From assembly GCA_905397405.1 (NCBI GenBank), contig CAJPVJ010000124.1, forward strand, positions 1-38,002: 38,002 bases of DNA, in the 5' to 3' direction. Below the pieces are notes generated by a model. That model saw only the letters and a list, made by a program, of their open reading frames with translations, ran no database searches and had not been told where the DNA came from. A program made the position numbers and the translations under genes. This document shows positions 1-12,300 of the stretch, in pieces. This DNA is from Oppiella nova. Its lineage: Eukaryota > Arthropoda > Arachnida > Sarcoptiformes > Oppiidae. The first letter of the stretch is position 1. Each line of letters opens with the position of its first letter.

Positions 1-753
1 GAGATGAGTTGACTCTGGAAGGCATCAAACAGTTCTTCGTGGCCGTCGAGAGGGAGGAGTGGAAGTTCGACACACTCTGCGATCTGTACGACACCCTCAC
101 CATCACTCAGGCCGTCATCTTTTGCAATACAAAGCGCAAAGTGGACTGGCTCACTGAGAAAATGAGGGAATCCAACTTCACGGTCTCCTCCATGCACGGG
201 GATATGCCTCAGAAGGAGAGGGACACCATCATGAAGGAGTTCAGGGGTGGTTCCAGGTCTGTACCAATGCTCGCATACCTGTGCTTTCAGTTTAGTCATT
301 TCGTTTCTATTGACAGCCGAGTCCTCATCACAACGGATGTCTGGGCGCGTGGTATTGATGTACAGCAGGTGTCACTCGTCATTAACTATGACTTACCCAA
401 CAATCGGGAGCTCTATATTCATCGGTAAGACATTCATTGTTTGTATTGTTGTTCATAATAAGTAACACTTAATGTAATGATGAGAACCTTTGTGAAGACT
501 AAACCACGAGAACTGGTTAAATAATTATACGCTATTCTGAACCAAACAACACAATCATGAGAATGATTGCAATGTTGAACACACATTCACTGATTGTTTA
601 ATTTGCAGAATCGGACGATCGGGACGTTTTGGTCGTAAAGGCGTTGCCATTAATTTTGTAAAGAACGACGACATCAGGATCTTAAGGGACATCGAGCAGT
701 ACTACAGCACACAAATCGATGAAATGCCGATGAATGTGGCGGATCTCATATAA
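1..753 (+). CDS. eIF4A3: eIF4A3 (DEAD-box RNA helicase of the exon junction complex), 3' part of gene
   Basis: Exons 1-256, 317-424 and 609-753 encode the last 168 residues of a protein of about 410; the 5' part lies outside the window. The reading begins [20 protein letters not shown] and ends with the family's invariant tail MPMNVADLI. Helicase domain 2 motifs are visible: FCNTKRK (IV/IVa region), [11 protein letters not shown] (motif V) and [13 protein letters not shown] (motif VI). The EEW and [10 protein letters not shown] segments fit eIF4A3 rather than eIF4A1/2. The family forms the ATP-dependent RNA clamp of the exon junction complex in the nucleus and acts in mRNA export and nonsense-mediated decay. 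Intron 257-316 is 60 bp, phase 2, and has no in-frame stop. Intron 425-608 is ordinary and splits an Arg codon. A poly(A) signal lies at 849-854. Confidence 0.97.
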
Positions 754-835
754 ACTCATTAATTTCTTATCTGTATTACAATTAAGACTTATTTTCCCCA
801 TTTCTGTATCAAAATATCCTTTAATCATATTATGA

Positions 836-841
836 TTTATT
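836..841 (-). promoter_or_regulatory. AATAAA poly(A) signal of L2HGDH (minus strand)
   Basis: The + strand reads TTTATT, so the minus strand reads AATAAA about 40 bp past the L2HGDH stop. Together with the eIF4A3 signal at 849-854 it predicts a short antisense overlap of the two 3' UTRs. Confidence 0.5.
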
Positions 842-848
842 TATCTAA

Positions 849-854
849 AATAAA
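849..854 (+). promoter_or_regulatory. AATAAA poly(A) signal of eIF4A3
   Basis: A canonical AATAAA lies 95 bp after the eIF4A3 stop. Cleavage 10-30 bp downstream would place the transcript end around 865-885, at or just past the stop codon of the convergent L2HGDH gene. Confidence 0.6.
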
Positions 855-880
855 GTTTTCATTATATCATGACTTGTATA

Positions 881-2718
881 TCACTTGAAGAAACACTGTT
901 CAGCCTTATCTGCGATCATCTTAGCGATGGCCAGGGATGAGGTTGCGGCGGGCGATGGGGCGTTCCTCACGTGAAGGACTCGCTCTCCGATGCCTTCGCT
1001 TCCGATGTCGAACACGAAGTCATCGACTAAATTGCCTTTCATTTCAATGATTTGTTCAATTAGTTTATATGAACACTCAATGCCTTCAACTTGATCTACC
1101 ATTTTCGTCGAGTGCTTGGGCTCTGATGCCTGCCTTATAAGTGTTGGGTTCGATGTCGTCGACTGTCAGTGAGGGCACGTATTTCCGGAGCAGTTCCACC
1201 TGAGCTGCCGTCCTATAACTCCTATAGAGTTCATTTAATCCAGGTCCTAAATACTTGAGGGCTATAGTAATGAAACAATGCTATAGTTTGCATTGAAATG
1301 TGGGTTTCAATGAGTAAAGACCAAGTTTTCTATTAGGCGATATAAACTACCAAAGGGTTTACAGAGGTTTTGACTTTAGTCAGAAGAATATCGGGAGGGC
1401 AAACTCACTTTCTTGTCGTAAACCAGGGTTGGTGTGTGACTGGGTTTTCACTCTAATTCATTAAGATTAAGATTAAGATTAAGGTTGAGATTGAGATTAA
1501 GCCGTGCAAAGTAGCAATTTAAGTGGGCATCTTTTTATTAGACATGTTTGGACGGCAGGTAAGCTCCACACTTCACTTGCGGATTTTTACCCTTCGCTCC
1601 CAGCCCATGGACATATTCACCTGTATTAAATTAACTATTATACCATTAATCATGACAATTACTTATATAAGTGATATGATATACCGGGTAAATGTTAGTG
1701 CGAACTAAATCGCTCTTCTCTTTCTTCAATAATAGATACTCTCCTCTGAAGGGAACTGAAAGTAAACACCATTTCAATCAAATTTAAAGCTAAGCCTTAA
1801 ACTAAGCCTTTAATCAAATGTATACCAATTTTAGGGTTTGAATGGCCGGCCGTTAATCTGGCAATTCTATCGGCTTGAAGACCAGCTGCGGTCACAACAT
1901 ATCGAGTTTTAATCACTTTATTACCGGTGCTGTCGGTCACTCTCACCAACTGGTCATTGGAATCGTTTTCTAATTCAAATTTATTGGCCTTAAAGTTGGT
2001 ATAGATTTTACCGCCCATTGACTCAAAATCTTTGCCGAAAGACTGGTTCACTTGAGCCCAGTCCACAATACCGGTGTGTGGACTCCATATGGCCTTAAGA
2101 CCCACACAATTGGGTTCATATTTCTTGATATCGTTTGCTTCCAATAAAACCATATCTTTAACACCATTTTGAAGACCCCTTTCATAGAGTTCTTTAAGTC
2201 GGTCCACTTCCTCCTCATTCACGGCAACAATCAATTTGCCAACTTTTTTATACGCAATCTTTTTCTGATCCAAGTATTTGTAGGCCAGGGATGAGCCCTC
2301 GACACACAGTTTGGCTTTTAATGAACCCGGTTTGTAGTAAATGCCGGCGTGAATGACACCAGAATTATGACCCGATTGATGGAAAGCTGATAATTACCAC
2401 AATTATAGGCATTATTTTATGGTTAATGCAAACTATTTGCAAATGAATACCCAATTGATTCTCCTTCTCAATGATAGCAAACTTCAGTTTCGGATTTCTG
2501 TCATTAATTAATAACTTTTAATAACTTTTAGTAATGATTATCATATGTTCTCAATGAATGGCATTCAAGGGTCACACCTAATGGCCAGTTCCCTGGCAGT
2601 GGCGGCGCCCACAATACCTCCGCCAACTATAACGATGTCATAGTTGTGTTTGGCGTCTGAACTCCACTCAACACCAGAAGCACTAACTGTGAAGAGTTTG
2701 CGGATAATTAGATCACTT
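881..2718 (-). CDS. L2HGDH: L-2-hydroxyglutarate dehydrogenase, FAD-dependent, mitochondrial (N-terminal exon and one internal block not found)
   Basis: Minus-strand exons, 5' to 3': 2718-2578, 2497-2451, 2386-1826, 1755-1685, then 1261-1100 and 1035-881. Introns of 80, 64, 70 and 64 bp join in phase; that of 1035/1100 also joins in phase. The enzyme oxidises L-2-hydroxyglutarate to 2-oxoglutarate with FAD in mitochondria. Visible motifs are the dinucleotide-binding [81 protein letters not shown] and [16 protein letters not shown]. The 2718 edge is a splice acceptor (GCACAG), so the start codon and transit peptide are in an upstream exon I could not identify. Between NIYP (ends 1685) and ALKYLGPG (starts 1261) the block containing the conserved LGVHFTPRMDG and WLGPNAVLA motifs is absent. 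A normal 64-bp intron (1621-1684) follows NIYP, but the next sequence stops after 15 codons. The gene is therefore either damaged or misassembled there. Confidence 0.92.
1262..1684 (-). other. Gap interval in L2HGDH where a conserved exon should lie
   Basis: I read all three minus frames and the plus strand here and found nothing like the family's PDPRFPFLG, HFTPRMDG or WLGPNAV motifs. The interval starts with a plausible 64-bp intron (1684-1621 on the minus strand, GTATAT to TACAG) and contains a hexamer repeat at 1461-1502. Its right neighbour exon begins in phase 1, while the left neighbour ends in phase 0, so the two flanking exons cannot be spliced directly without a frame change. Confidence 0.6.
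1461..1502. repeat. Short imperfect (GATTAA)n hexamer array
   Basis: About seven units of TTAAGA/TTGAGA type run in tandem, with G/A variation in the later units. It is not the arthropod telomere unit TTAGG. Confidence 0.75.
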
Positions 2719-3327
2719 CTGTGCAAAACAAGTTAATTAAACTCATTGTCGCTATTGTTGTCTGAGTTGTGGTCTAATGTCATATCAGTTTGAAGGCTAA
2801 CATAAACTCTTTGCAAACTTTATCTCTTCAGTCATTCGTATGATTTGTTATCAAAATGTTTGCAAACTTCAAGACTTGTAATCATCTCTGCAGAGGTCTC
2901 GACATGAGTGGATAGAGTGGTGAACATTAGGCAATAGTTACAGAGATTGGTGTGGAGTCTGGGTCTGCGTATTGAAGCGCTCGTCAAAAGCAAATTCATA
3001 GCATTTCAGTGAGAGTTGTATTGAAGGCATGAATTGAAGGTATAGTCTTCAGTTCAGTCAACTACTTGTGGTGATCCCAGTACTCGAGTGTTGCACTGTA
3101 AGCAACATTGCCTGAGAAGTGATGCCAAACTACTGTATGCCATAGGATTGCAAATATTTGAAAAGAGGTTCAAAAGTTGGAAAACTTGTTTCGGTTTCTC
3201 TCTCCCATTGCTTTTGCATAGCTTTAGGCAAACACTGGAAACTCAAACTCCAGTTCCTTTCATACACTTTGTTTGACTCGAAAATATGTGATCTTCTCTT
3301 CGGTTGATTCACTCATACGTTAAGACA
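2719..3327. promoter_or_regulatory. Divergent region between L2HGDH and TRIM9
   Basis: This 609-bp interval separates two head-to-head genes, so it should hold the TRIM9 5' UTR, the missing first exon of L2HGDH, and both promoters. Candidate arthropod initiator words (TCAGT) occur near 3006 and 3048-3056. An open minus-strand ATG near 2926 was considered as the L2HGDH start, but no downstream GT gives the phase needed to join the exon ending at 2718. Boundaries of individual elements are not resolved. Confidence 0.45.
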
Positions 3328-6300
3328 ATGGAAGAAGAGCTCAAATGTCCCGTTTGTAAAGACTTCTTTGCGAACCCAATACTTATGCCCTGTTATCACA
3401 CTCTATGTCTTACCTGTGCTATCAGTCTTCAGCAACCAGTCGGTGCTAATCAACACAACTCCTCCAACAATAACAACATAAATCCAGTTGCCATTACTTC
3501 GCCCACCAATGCCTCCACTTATATCGTGACGGCGACTGTCCATCAAAGTGCCGATGAGAGCGTCCACACCAGTAGTATTAGTGGTGACATCAGTGCCACC
3601 TGTAGTACCACTGGAAGTGAGATCAGCGACGCCGACAAATTGAGTTTATTAAGTGAGACCGACTCCGGGGTCATCTGTAACTCCCGACCCAACAGTTATG
3701 TGGGAACGCCTAACATCCAGGCCATCCTCTTCCCACCATTCCTCCAGACACTCAACTCGACATCTCTGTCGTGTCCTGTCTGTCAAAAACTGATTTATCT
3801 GAACGAAAGCGGAGCCAATAGTTTACCGAAGAATAGGACGATGCAGTCGATTGTCGAGAAGTACTGCTCTTCGAGTGAGTCCCAGACTCTGTGCCAACTC
3901 TGCGAGAAAGAGCCTAAAGAGGCGTCCGTTATGTGCGAACAGTGCGAAGTCTATTACTGCGAGACCTGTCGGGAGAGATGTCACCCCCAAAGAGGACCAC
4001 TGGCCACACATAAGCTCATTGCCGCACATCTCACCAAACATCTCATCAGATCCAGAAGCAGACATAAAGACTTTGCGCTCAAATGTGTCGAACATACAGA
4101 TAATTGTTTGGAAAAGTTTTGTATCAATTGTAAACTACCCATTTGTAATACCTGTGCCCAAGAGGGTCGCCATTCTAATCATGATATCCAATCGTTGGCT
4201 ATAATCTGCAAAGCACTCAAAGTAAGTCATAAATGCTTATAAGAAATCCTTTTGTCAATATTCAAGATTGCAATTCATGTCAGCTATTAAAATGTTATAT
4301 AATATTATTAGGATTTGTATTGTATTTTGTGATAACATATCCCATAAATGATACCATATATTATTCATACAATATCTACTTCTTAACCATTAGTCTAACT
4401 GATAGCTAATTCTCATGTGTTATGTCTGGCGTTATTCCAAACTATTGTAGTATTTTCTCATTTTATTTGCTCTATATTTAGTCAATCTTAAGGGTTAGAG
4501 TAAAAACACTTTTTTTTTCTCACCATACTTTCAGTGAAAGTTGTGTTGAAAATATAAAGTCGTGCCACAAATTACTCGTTAACCGAAAGCTTTGATTCTC
4601 AAGGATCTGACAAAATAAGTCTTTCGTATGAGAATTGTGTTGAAATGAATCCAAAGTACACTATTGTCTGCTTTTCAACTGTTATATTATACAGTATTGT
4701 ATACTATATTTATGGGATATACGAATGAAATTCACATTTTCATTAGATTATCAAAAATATGTTATAAAAGTCATGGACTATGGCGTATGTCCGATACAAA
4801 TGTCTGGCATTTTTAATGCTTATTATATCGATGCGATTGGACGGGTTTTATTGAAATTGTCCACAAAATAATGCCAAACGCTTCATATGTCTGTCAAATG
4901 CCATCAAATAATGGCTTTCATATCTCCCTTTCCCCTCAATTATAAAAGAGATCATATTTTAGGAATTTTTTCCACGTTTCCCTAAAATCAATACTTTTAT
5001 TTCTTATATTTATTTTGTTGTTTGCATTTAAAGTCACTTTTATCTGAATTATAATATTTGAATTAAAACAATATTTGTTTTGCAGTCAATGTCTTCACTA
5101 AATAATTAACAATTTTGGTTTAAATTTTTAAACTATAAATATTGAGACATTAAATTTAGATAATATCAGATAATATCACTACAAAACAAATAAATTTAAA
5201 ATTGAATATTTCATTAAAAGATTCCTAAAAATGTTTTATACTGTATACTATTTTAATTATTGTAGATAATTTTCTAGCTAAATTCTATTAGTTAAGAATA
5301 AATTAATTCTATAATTATTTCTAAACTTAAAGATTTTGTTTTTATTTAAAAATAAAATTTATTATAAATTTTATTAATTTTAGATAGCATGCACTGTAAT
5401 AATTAAAGTTTTAATTAAAAGTTTTGAACAAATAATAAATGTATTTAAGTTCTTAACCTCAATGTTAAACGTAATACAAAAACAATTGCTTTGACTTTGA
5501 TTTTATTATAAATGGTTTTGTAATGTTTTTGTGATGTTTTCTAATTCAATGTCTTACAAAATATCATTTATTTTCTCAATTTCTGATTCAATTGACTTAG
5601 AATTTGTTCACAAATGTCATAAACTGATCAAAAGAGTGATTGTCTCTTATAATAGTATTTATCTGAACCGTAAACTCTTATCTGATATTCAAACTACACT
5701 ACATTATAAGCACAAAAAATAAGTCAAACCGTGCATTCAATAAGTTTTCAGTTTTATTTTTATTTTATAAAAACTTCAATAAGAATTGAGATTTTTATTT
5801 GGTTTGCAACTCATGTTTGCCATCAGCTATAGCTATAGCTATAGATATGTGTTTGACTCAGTGCTCACACGAGGATTCAATTGCTATACCAAACCATATC
5901 TCTCTTCATATTCACAATATTCTGTAAATAATCAAAACTCGCACTCATTCTCAATATAAACCAGAGTTTGGGCTAAAATAGTCCTATACTCGAGACTATT
6001 ACTGTTGTCAGACTTCGTGTCAAACTATCTTTTGGCACAAGTCTTGTGAAGACATCATTTCAGCTCAACTCAACTGTTCTGTAAAACATTGACAGCGAGA
6101 AAGCAGCAAATTTAAGCAAATTTTTCATAAATGTCAGTCTCTCTCTCTCTCTCCCTCCCTCTCTCTCTCTCTCTCTTCATTGTCTCCTATTCTTGAGTTG
6201 TATATTATTTACGCCTTTCCTGTTCTGTAAATAAAGTTTCAGTTGTTGTTCAATTCGTTAGCTTTTGATTTTGATTTATATATAGATTTGTTGGACTTTT

Positions 6301-9300
6301 CTTTAAACAAGTCTTCGTTTTGTACTCTTTATAGCAATGTTTGGCGTAAATCTGAACGAATAAACATTTATAACACAATTGTGTACTCTTTTATACAATA
6401 TTTGCTTGAATTGGATTAATTTCTCTCTGCTTTGCTCCGGCTGCCTGTCCTGTGTGTAGAGCACGTGGATGTGAGTGTCTGCTCTGCTTTGCAAAGTATG
6501 TTTGGGATAACTTTTACTTTGTGAATTTACTACAATTCAACTTTAGGGCGACAAACACACTAAGCCCTGTGTTTTGTCTGGCAATAAAAAAGCGAGTTTA
6601 CGTACTGAGCATGACATATACCCGACTCTACCCTCTCCTCAATCCTCGTCTGCCATACAATACTATACTAAGCGCTCCATTACTTCCTCTATTTTACACT
6701 ATTTTCACTTTAAGTTTATTTTAGAGAGCAGTCAAACATCCCTTGAGTTAAATTAAATTGTGTTCATTTCATTGCATTTCTCCCATTTCGTACACTTCTA
6801 TTAACACAACTATTTTAATGTAAAGTTTTCACAATTTGTTATTAATTTCTCTATTTTGACAGCACTTTCGGAGAGAAGTTTGTGATAAAACAAAGTTTTG
6901 CGCAAAAAACTCATTAAATATATGAAATAAAAATATTTATTTATATCTAGTATAAGTATATAGAGATGACGTTTTAAAATATGTTTAACTGATTTAAATA
7001 TTCAATAGTTTAAAGGAAATAATTAATTGAATATAACTTTTAACTCAAATGAGAATAAGTTTATTGAAAAGATGTAGAAATGAATGGAAGTGGGAATACA
7101 CTCGTATTAAGAGGCGTCCGTCAAATGTAATTCATTTGTTGAGAATTTAAACATATATTCAGAATAATTGATAAGTGGTTCACATCTGGCATACCTTTTG
7201 CTGAACAGCTGTTTCGATGGCAAAGTTCTTATGATTTCCAAATTCAACTCAAGAGTTGTTGAAATTTTAAAATTCAAATCAGTGCCCAAATAAATGGTTT
7301 CGTGAAGTTTAGGTCGAAAATAAATATTTGTGTTTTCGATGTCTTATGTCTGATGTTTTGAATGCATTGGAATTGGAAATTGTTTTTCTATTAAATTGTT
7401 TTCATAATAAAAGTCAGTATTATTAGTGAGAGAAGCGATCGTTTCTGTGATCAATACAGTTATAGTGAGACGAAAAGTGCAATAAAATAGCAGTTATTGT
7501 CTTTTGTCTCGTTTCTAATCCTATCAAAGCATTGCATGACTTTCTTTCCAAATATCCTTCAATTGATTGCTATTTCTGTAACAAATAGACAGAGAATTAA
7601 GAGACAAATCATAGGACATAACAATTAAGTTAAATGCAAACTATTGTTAACAAAAGATAATTCTGTTAATTGAGTCAACAAATGAAGTCATATTCAAGTG
7701 ATGGAAAGTCTGTCAATAGATAGCTATTATATGGATGTGTTGGCCGTCGAGTGTCAATATCCCTATCAGTTAATGAAACTCTTGTGTTGACATAAAAAGA
7801 GCTTTTTGTGAACTAATCTGTCTATGAATTTGGGTGAACGCCCTCTTCAAAGACAAATGGAGTCATCATTACTCTGGCGAACAGATTCACTGATTAAGCA
7901 TTTCTTAAGCATTCCTTAAGCTTCTGATTTTGACGCAAAACTGTTTTACAAATGAAGATAACCTCTAAGACTAAGTCATGTTAAAGACATCATTAGTCAA
8001 CTGTTCATACATTACACACCAAACCAAAGATTCATTTGTTGATTGTTCTAAGACTTTATGCAATTAACCATTAATTTAGTGATAACTTAATTGCAAATCT
8101 TAAACAATATGTGTTTCTCTACTATGTGTTGGCATTTGAATGACATGTTTACTGCTCTCACATCTGAACTCTTTTTTAATACCATTTATTTGTAATCCAA
8201 GCAATAAATAGCTTTTGAATAATAAAATAATCCGTTTGTAAACGACTCCCAAAGAAAAGTGAGAGTCAGTTAAATCTACAGAAAACTTGGTTTTTCCATT
8301 AGTGTTGCCGTTTTGAGGCATTTGTTTCATTTAACACATAACACATTAATATTGCTGTTAGTGAGCCCTCAATACATTGTCTCAATTGTAAGTTATGTTC
8401 AGATCTGTTGCCTAAATCACATTCACTTCTCCACACATTTGTTTATTTTGATGTTTGAGAACATAAACAGATTCCGGACTTGTATTCAGCATTCATTTCA
8501 CAGTCGACTCATTAATTCAGTGTAAAACCATTTTTGCATACTTTCTAACGTCTAGAGTTTAGACTCGAAATGTTTAGAGAATCTAAAGAATAATGAAGTG
8601 TAACTCTATTTATTCAAACATGGTTAAATAATTCACAAACTCATTCAGAGGTCAATTGCTTTTGAATAATCAAATATAATATACATACAAATATACATTT
8701 GAAATTTTAAAAATAAATTCTTAAATCTTTTTTGGTTTCGTTTCGAACATTAATTTATGTTTGAAAACAATTTTAAATAATAGTTTTTATAAATATCGTA
8801 TTTCTCGTCTTAATGTTAAAAATATTAATAGTCAAACATTTAGATTAGCTTTTCATTTTACAAAATATTGGTACTCCAACATATATTTTTAAATGTTTGC
8901 ATCTAACATTTAATATCTATATTTCAGTAATATTTCCTTAAATGGAAAATATATTATAGCAAACATTTAAAAAAGTTTAAAGAAGTTATATTGATTTAAC
9001 TGTCAGTATGGATGTTTGGCACAAATATTATTTTTATGGCACTGACGGACGCTAACTGTTTGGTCCAAACAGATGCCATGATTTAAACGATACAAAAAAC
9101 AATTCTTACTTTTGAAATCCAATATTTAGTGAGCCATGAATGTGTGCCATTCGATCCCTAACACAATATAAACATCTTACTGACAGCTAATTGAAAATGT
9201 CATACTTTTTATCAGTTTTATTGCTATTGTTAATATAATACAATAACTAAGAATAAGAAGTTTTACATTGCTTTAATAATAAAAACAATTGCAATTTTGA

Positions 9301-12300
9301 AAACAATGGATAAGTATAAACTTCTAAATTCATTGTAAATAATTTTTATAATAAAAGTTTACAATTATTATAAATAGAATTTAAATTTTATTACATGTTT
9401 AAGTCAAACATAATAATTAATATAGTTATCTATATTAGAGAATTATATCCTAATATTTAATAGAAAAATAATGTTTATTAAATGCTTTCAGTTTATTAAA
9501 ATTTTGTTGGTAAAGAATTGGTATTATTTTTGTATATTTTTAAATTGCTTTATTTTAAATTACGAGAATATTTACTTTATACGGTATGTATTTTTAGTAA
9601 CTTGTTAAATCTTACATTAATATTAATTAAACTGCTTTAATTAAAATTCTTTGTCATAAATCCTTAATATCTTAATAAAACACAATTGAAATGTTACTTT
9701 TTAAAAAGGATTGAAATATTTTCAACCAGTTTTTATAAGTTACAAATTATAAGATATAAATTGTAAAAGCTATTAGCAATTTAATAATAATTAATAACCG
9801 ATGTTAATATTTGATTGGTATGTGAGGGTTAGTGCACTGCAGGTTCACATGCAATGGATTTCTGACTTATTAATAAGTCATACAAATGGTAACTCATATT
9901 CAGTATAACTCTAATCGCTTGCAATGAGAAGAATATCATTAGTTTTGTGTACGAAATGTGTTTCAAAAGTGATAAATGAATGATGAGTGCAGCGGACACT
10001 TACACCACACAAATACTTGTAAATCAAGTGAATTTCATATTCTGTTCGTCGACATGACTGTCCACTCCATTATAATAGGACTTACATTCGAGAGGACATC
10101 CATTTATGACAATAACAGATATTGCCATCAAATGTCTACTCATATAAATCTCAATATATTTTTAAAATAATATTCTGGTTGGGTTTCTATAATTACAGTA
10201 TATTTCAGAGCCAATACTACATAAACAATGTATTGATTGAACAAAGCATTGGTGGGACTCGTGGAGTGAATCATACATTTTTTGGTCTATATTTTCTAAG
10301 AATTGCATGTTATATATGACAATAAGAGGGGATGTTTTTATCTTTTATCCATAAATCGGAAATTTTTCTAACGTTCATGTCAGAGGAGTCTCTAAAATTA
10401 TAGGCCATTCAATGAATTTCCCTCAAGGGTTGGCTCACATAAGGCTTCGATAAGATATCTTTAATTTCCTGACGGTTCCCATCGATGATGTCTAATGACT
10501 GTACAAATTGACTAAAAGCCACACATTTATTGCGCCAAATGTTATGTTATAATTGTCTTATTATCTCAACATTATTAGCCTTTACATCAATACTTCATAA
10601 CTTATATTTATATCATAGGAATTACAACGTTATATACATTTGGCTTAAGAATCTATAAAACAAAACATAAATATTTTGGAGAAAACGCCCAAATCTTGTA
10701 AAATGTTATATTATTAGTTGAGATCTCATTTGAAATTTAATTTTTCATATCAAATAAATTAGTTTCAATAATTTTTGCATTTCTCTTAAATACTATAATT
10801 GCTGTTGAATTATTAATGAAACTAATTTAAATATAACTAACATAATGCAAATTAAATGTGACTTATTATTACATAATATTTCAATATTTATAAATATTTG
10901 CCAAATTTATTCAATTACTAAATAATTGCTGGTTAATTTAAATAAATCCATATTGTATATTTTTATATAAACTGAAAATCTGTTTATGCAAACAACAAAT
11001 TATTTTATGTTTTTCGATTATTTAATTGACACTAGCTTTTTGATATATAAAGCAATTACATGGAAGTTGTAATGAAGGCTTTATTGCAATACTAGTGATA
11101 TTCTGTTCAAATAAAATTCACAAATAAGATTTTTGTTGAACTACTTGATTATATTCATTTAAGTTTATACACTGTACAAATGCAAACGTATAACATTTAT
11201 TACACCAATACATACATTCTCTAATGTAATCAATATTTAAATTAAAAGATTTAAAGTCTAATTAAAATTTTCAAATTACTTTCGTTAATCTCGTAATAAT
11301 ACATACCATACCTGCACTCATAACATACAATTCAACGAATGCATCGTTTCATCCCATAATATCTTCTCATTATATTTTAGTTTTAATATACTTTTTAATG
11401 AATGATCACTTTTTGAAAAGTATGAAAAATCTTTTGGATAACTTTACATAACTGTATAAAAAATGACCAAACCATATGTGCTCGCAAAATAACGTACATT
11501 TAACTGGACTGCAACGACTGCACTAAGAATTCATTAATAAAATTAATATACTATGCTATATATGCAAAATATTTTTAATTAATGGATTATTTTTTCCTTA
11601 ATTTGTTTAATTAACTAAAATATTCTAACATAAAATGTTTGAATAATTAATATTTTACAAGTATTACACTTAATGTTTACATAAGATCTGAAGAACATCT
11701 GCTCTTAAGTCACAAAATGCTATTCTTCTTGAATATAATGTATTATAAGTTATATTCCGTTGAATAACGAGTTTTAAACGTTTACGAGTTTTTTGACTAA
11801 AAGTTTTTCTATGAGTTTATTGCGAAGGAAAACCAAAAAAACATAATAATAATGATAAATATAAATATAATCTTTGTTGGGAAACACATTCCAGTGATGT
11901 ATGATATGATAGTCTTGTTTGAGCCCTGAATGAGCGCCGGTATAAACACGCCATCCTTTTCTTATACTCTATAATTCGTGTCTTTACTCTAATGTTTGCA
12001 CTTTTATTGATATTCAATGATCGATAGAATTAACTAATGATACGAAACATCAAAAGCAAAGTTTGTAAAATCATTATTAGCTATAAAATTGATTTTTCAA
12101 TAACTATTGATGAATGAACTAAACAGTTACTGTAAAATGCATTTTTATTATTCATTTATTTCTCTTTATTTATTGATTTACTGAGTTATTAGTGAAAAAA
12201 TATAATATTGGTTTAAAATGAAATGCAGTATAAATAGCTGTGATTTGTCTTTCAATGTGTTACTTTCTCATATGTAAACCGATAGAAACATTAATTCCTT

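Noticed and set aside
1461-1502. Interstitial telomere repeat
   Set aside because: The unit is TTAAGA/TTGAGA, not the arthropod TTAGG, so I treat it as a microsatellite.
1550-1620. Inverted copy of the missing L2HGDH exon
   Set aside because: A weak visual likeness of CCACACTTCACTTGCGGAT on the plus strand to the HFTPRMDG coding sequence did not extend. No frame gives the neighbouring conserved residues.
2880-2926. L2HGDH first exon starting at the minus-strand ATG near 2926
   Set aside because: No GT within its open frame gives the phase-2 end needed to join the exon that begins at 2718.
3823-4204. Open frames on both strands inside the TRIM9 first exon (3851-4204 plus, 3823-4095 minus)
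   Set aside because: These are shadows of the RING/B-box coding frame, whose zinc ligands are fully conserved.
4740-4930. A degraded inverted-repeat element suggested by repeated TGGCAT/ATGCCA words
   Set aside because: The words do not line up into paired ends of useful length, and no target-site duplication is visible.
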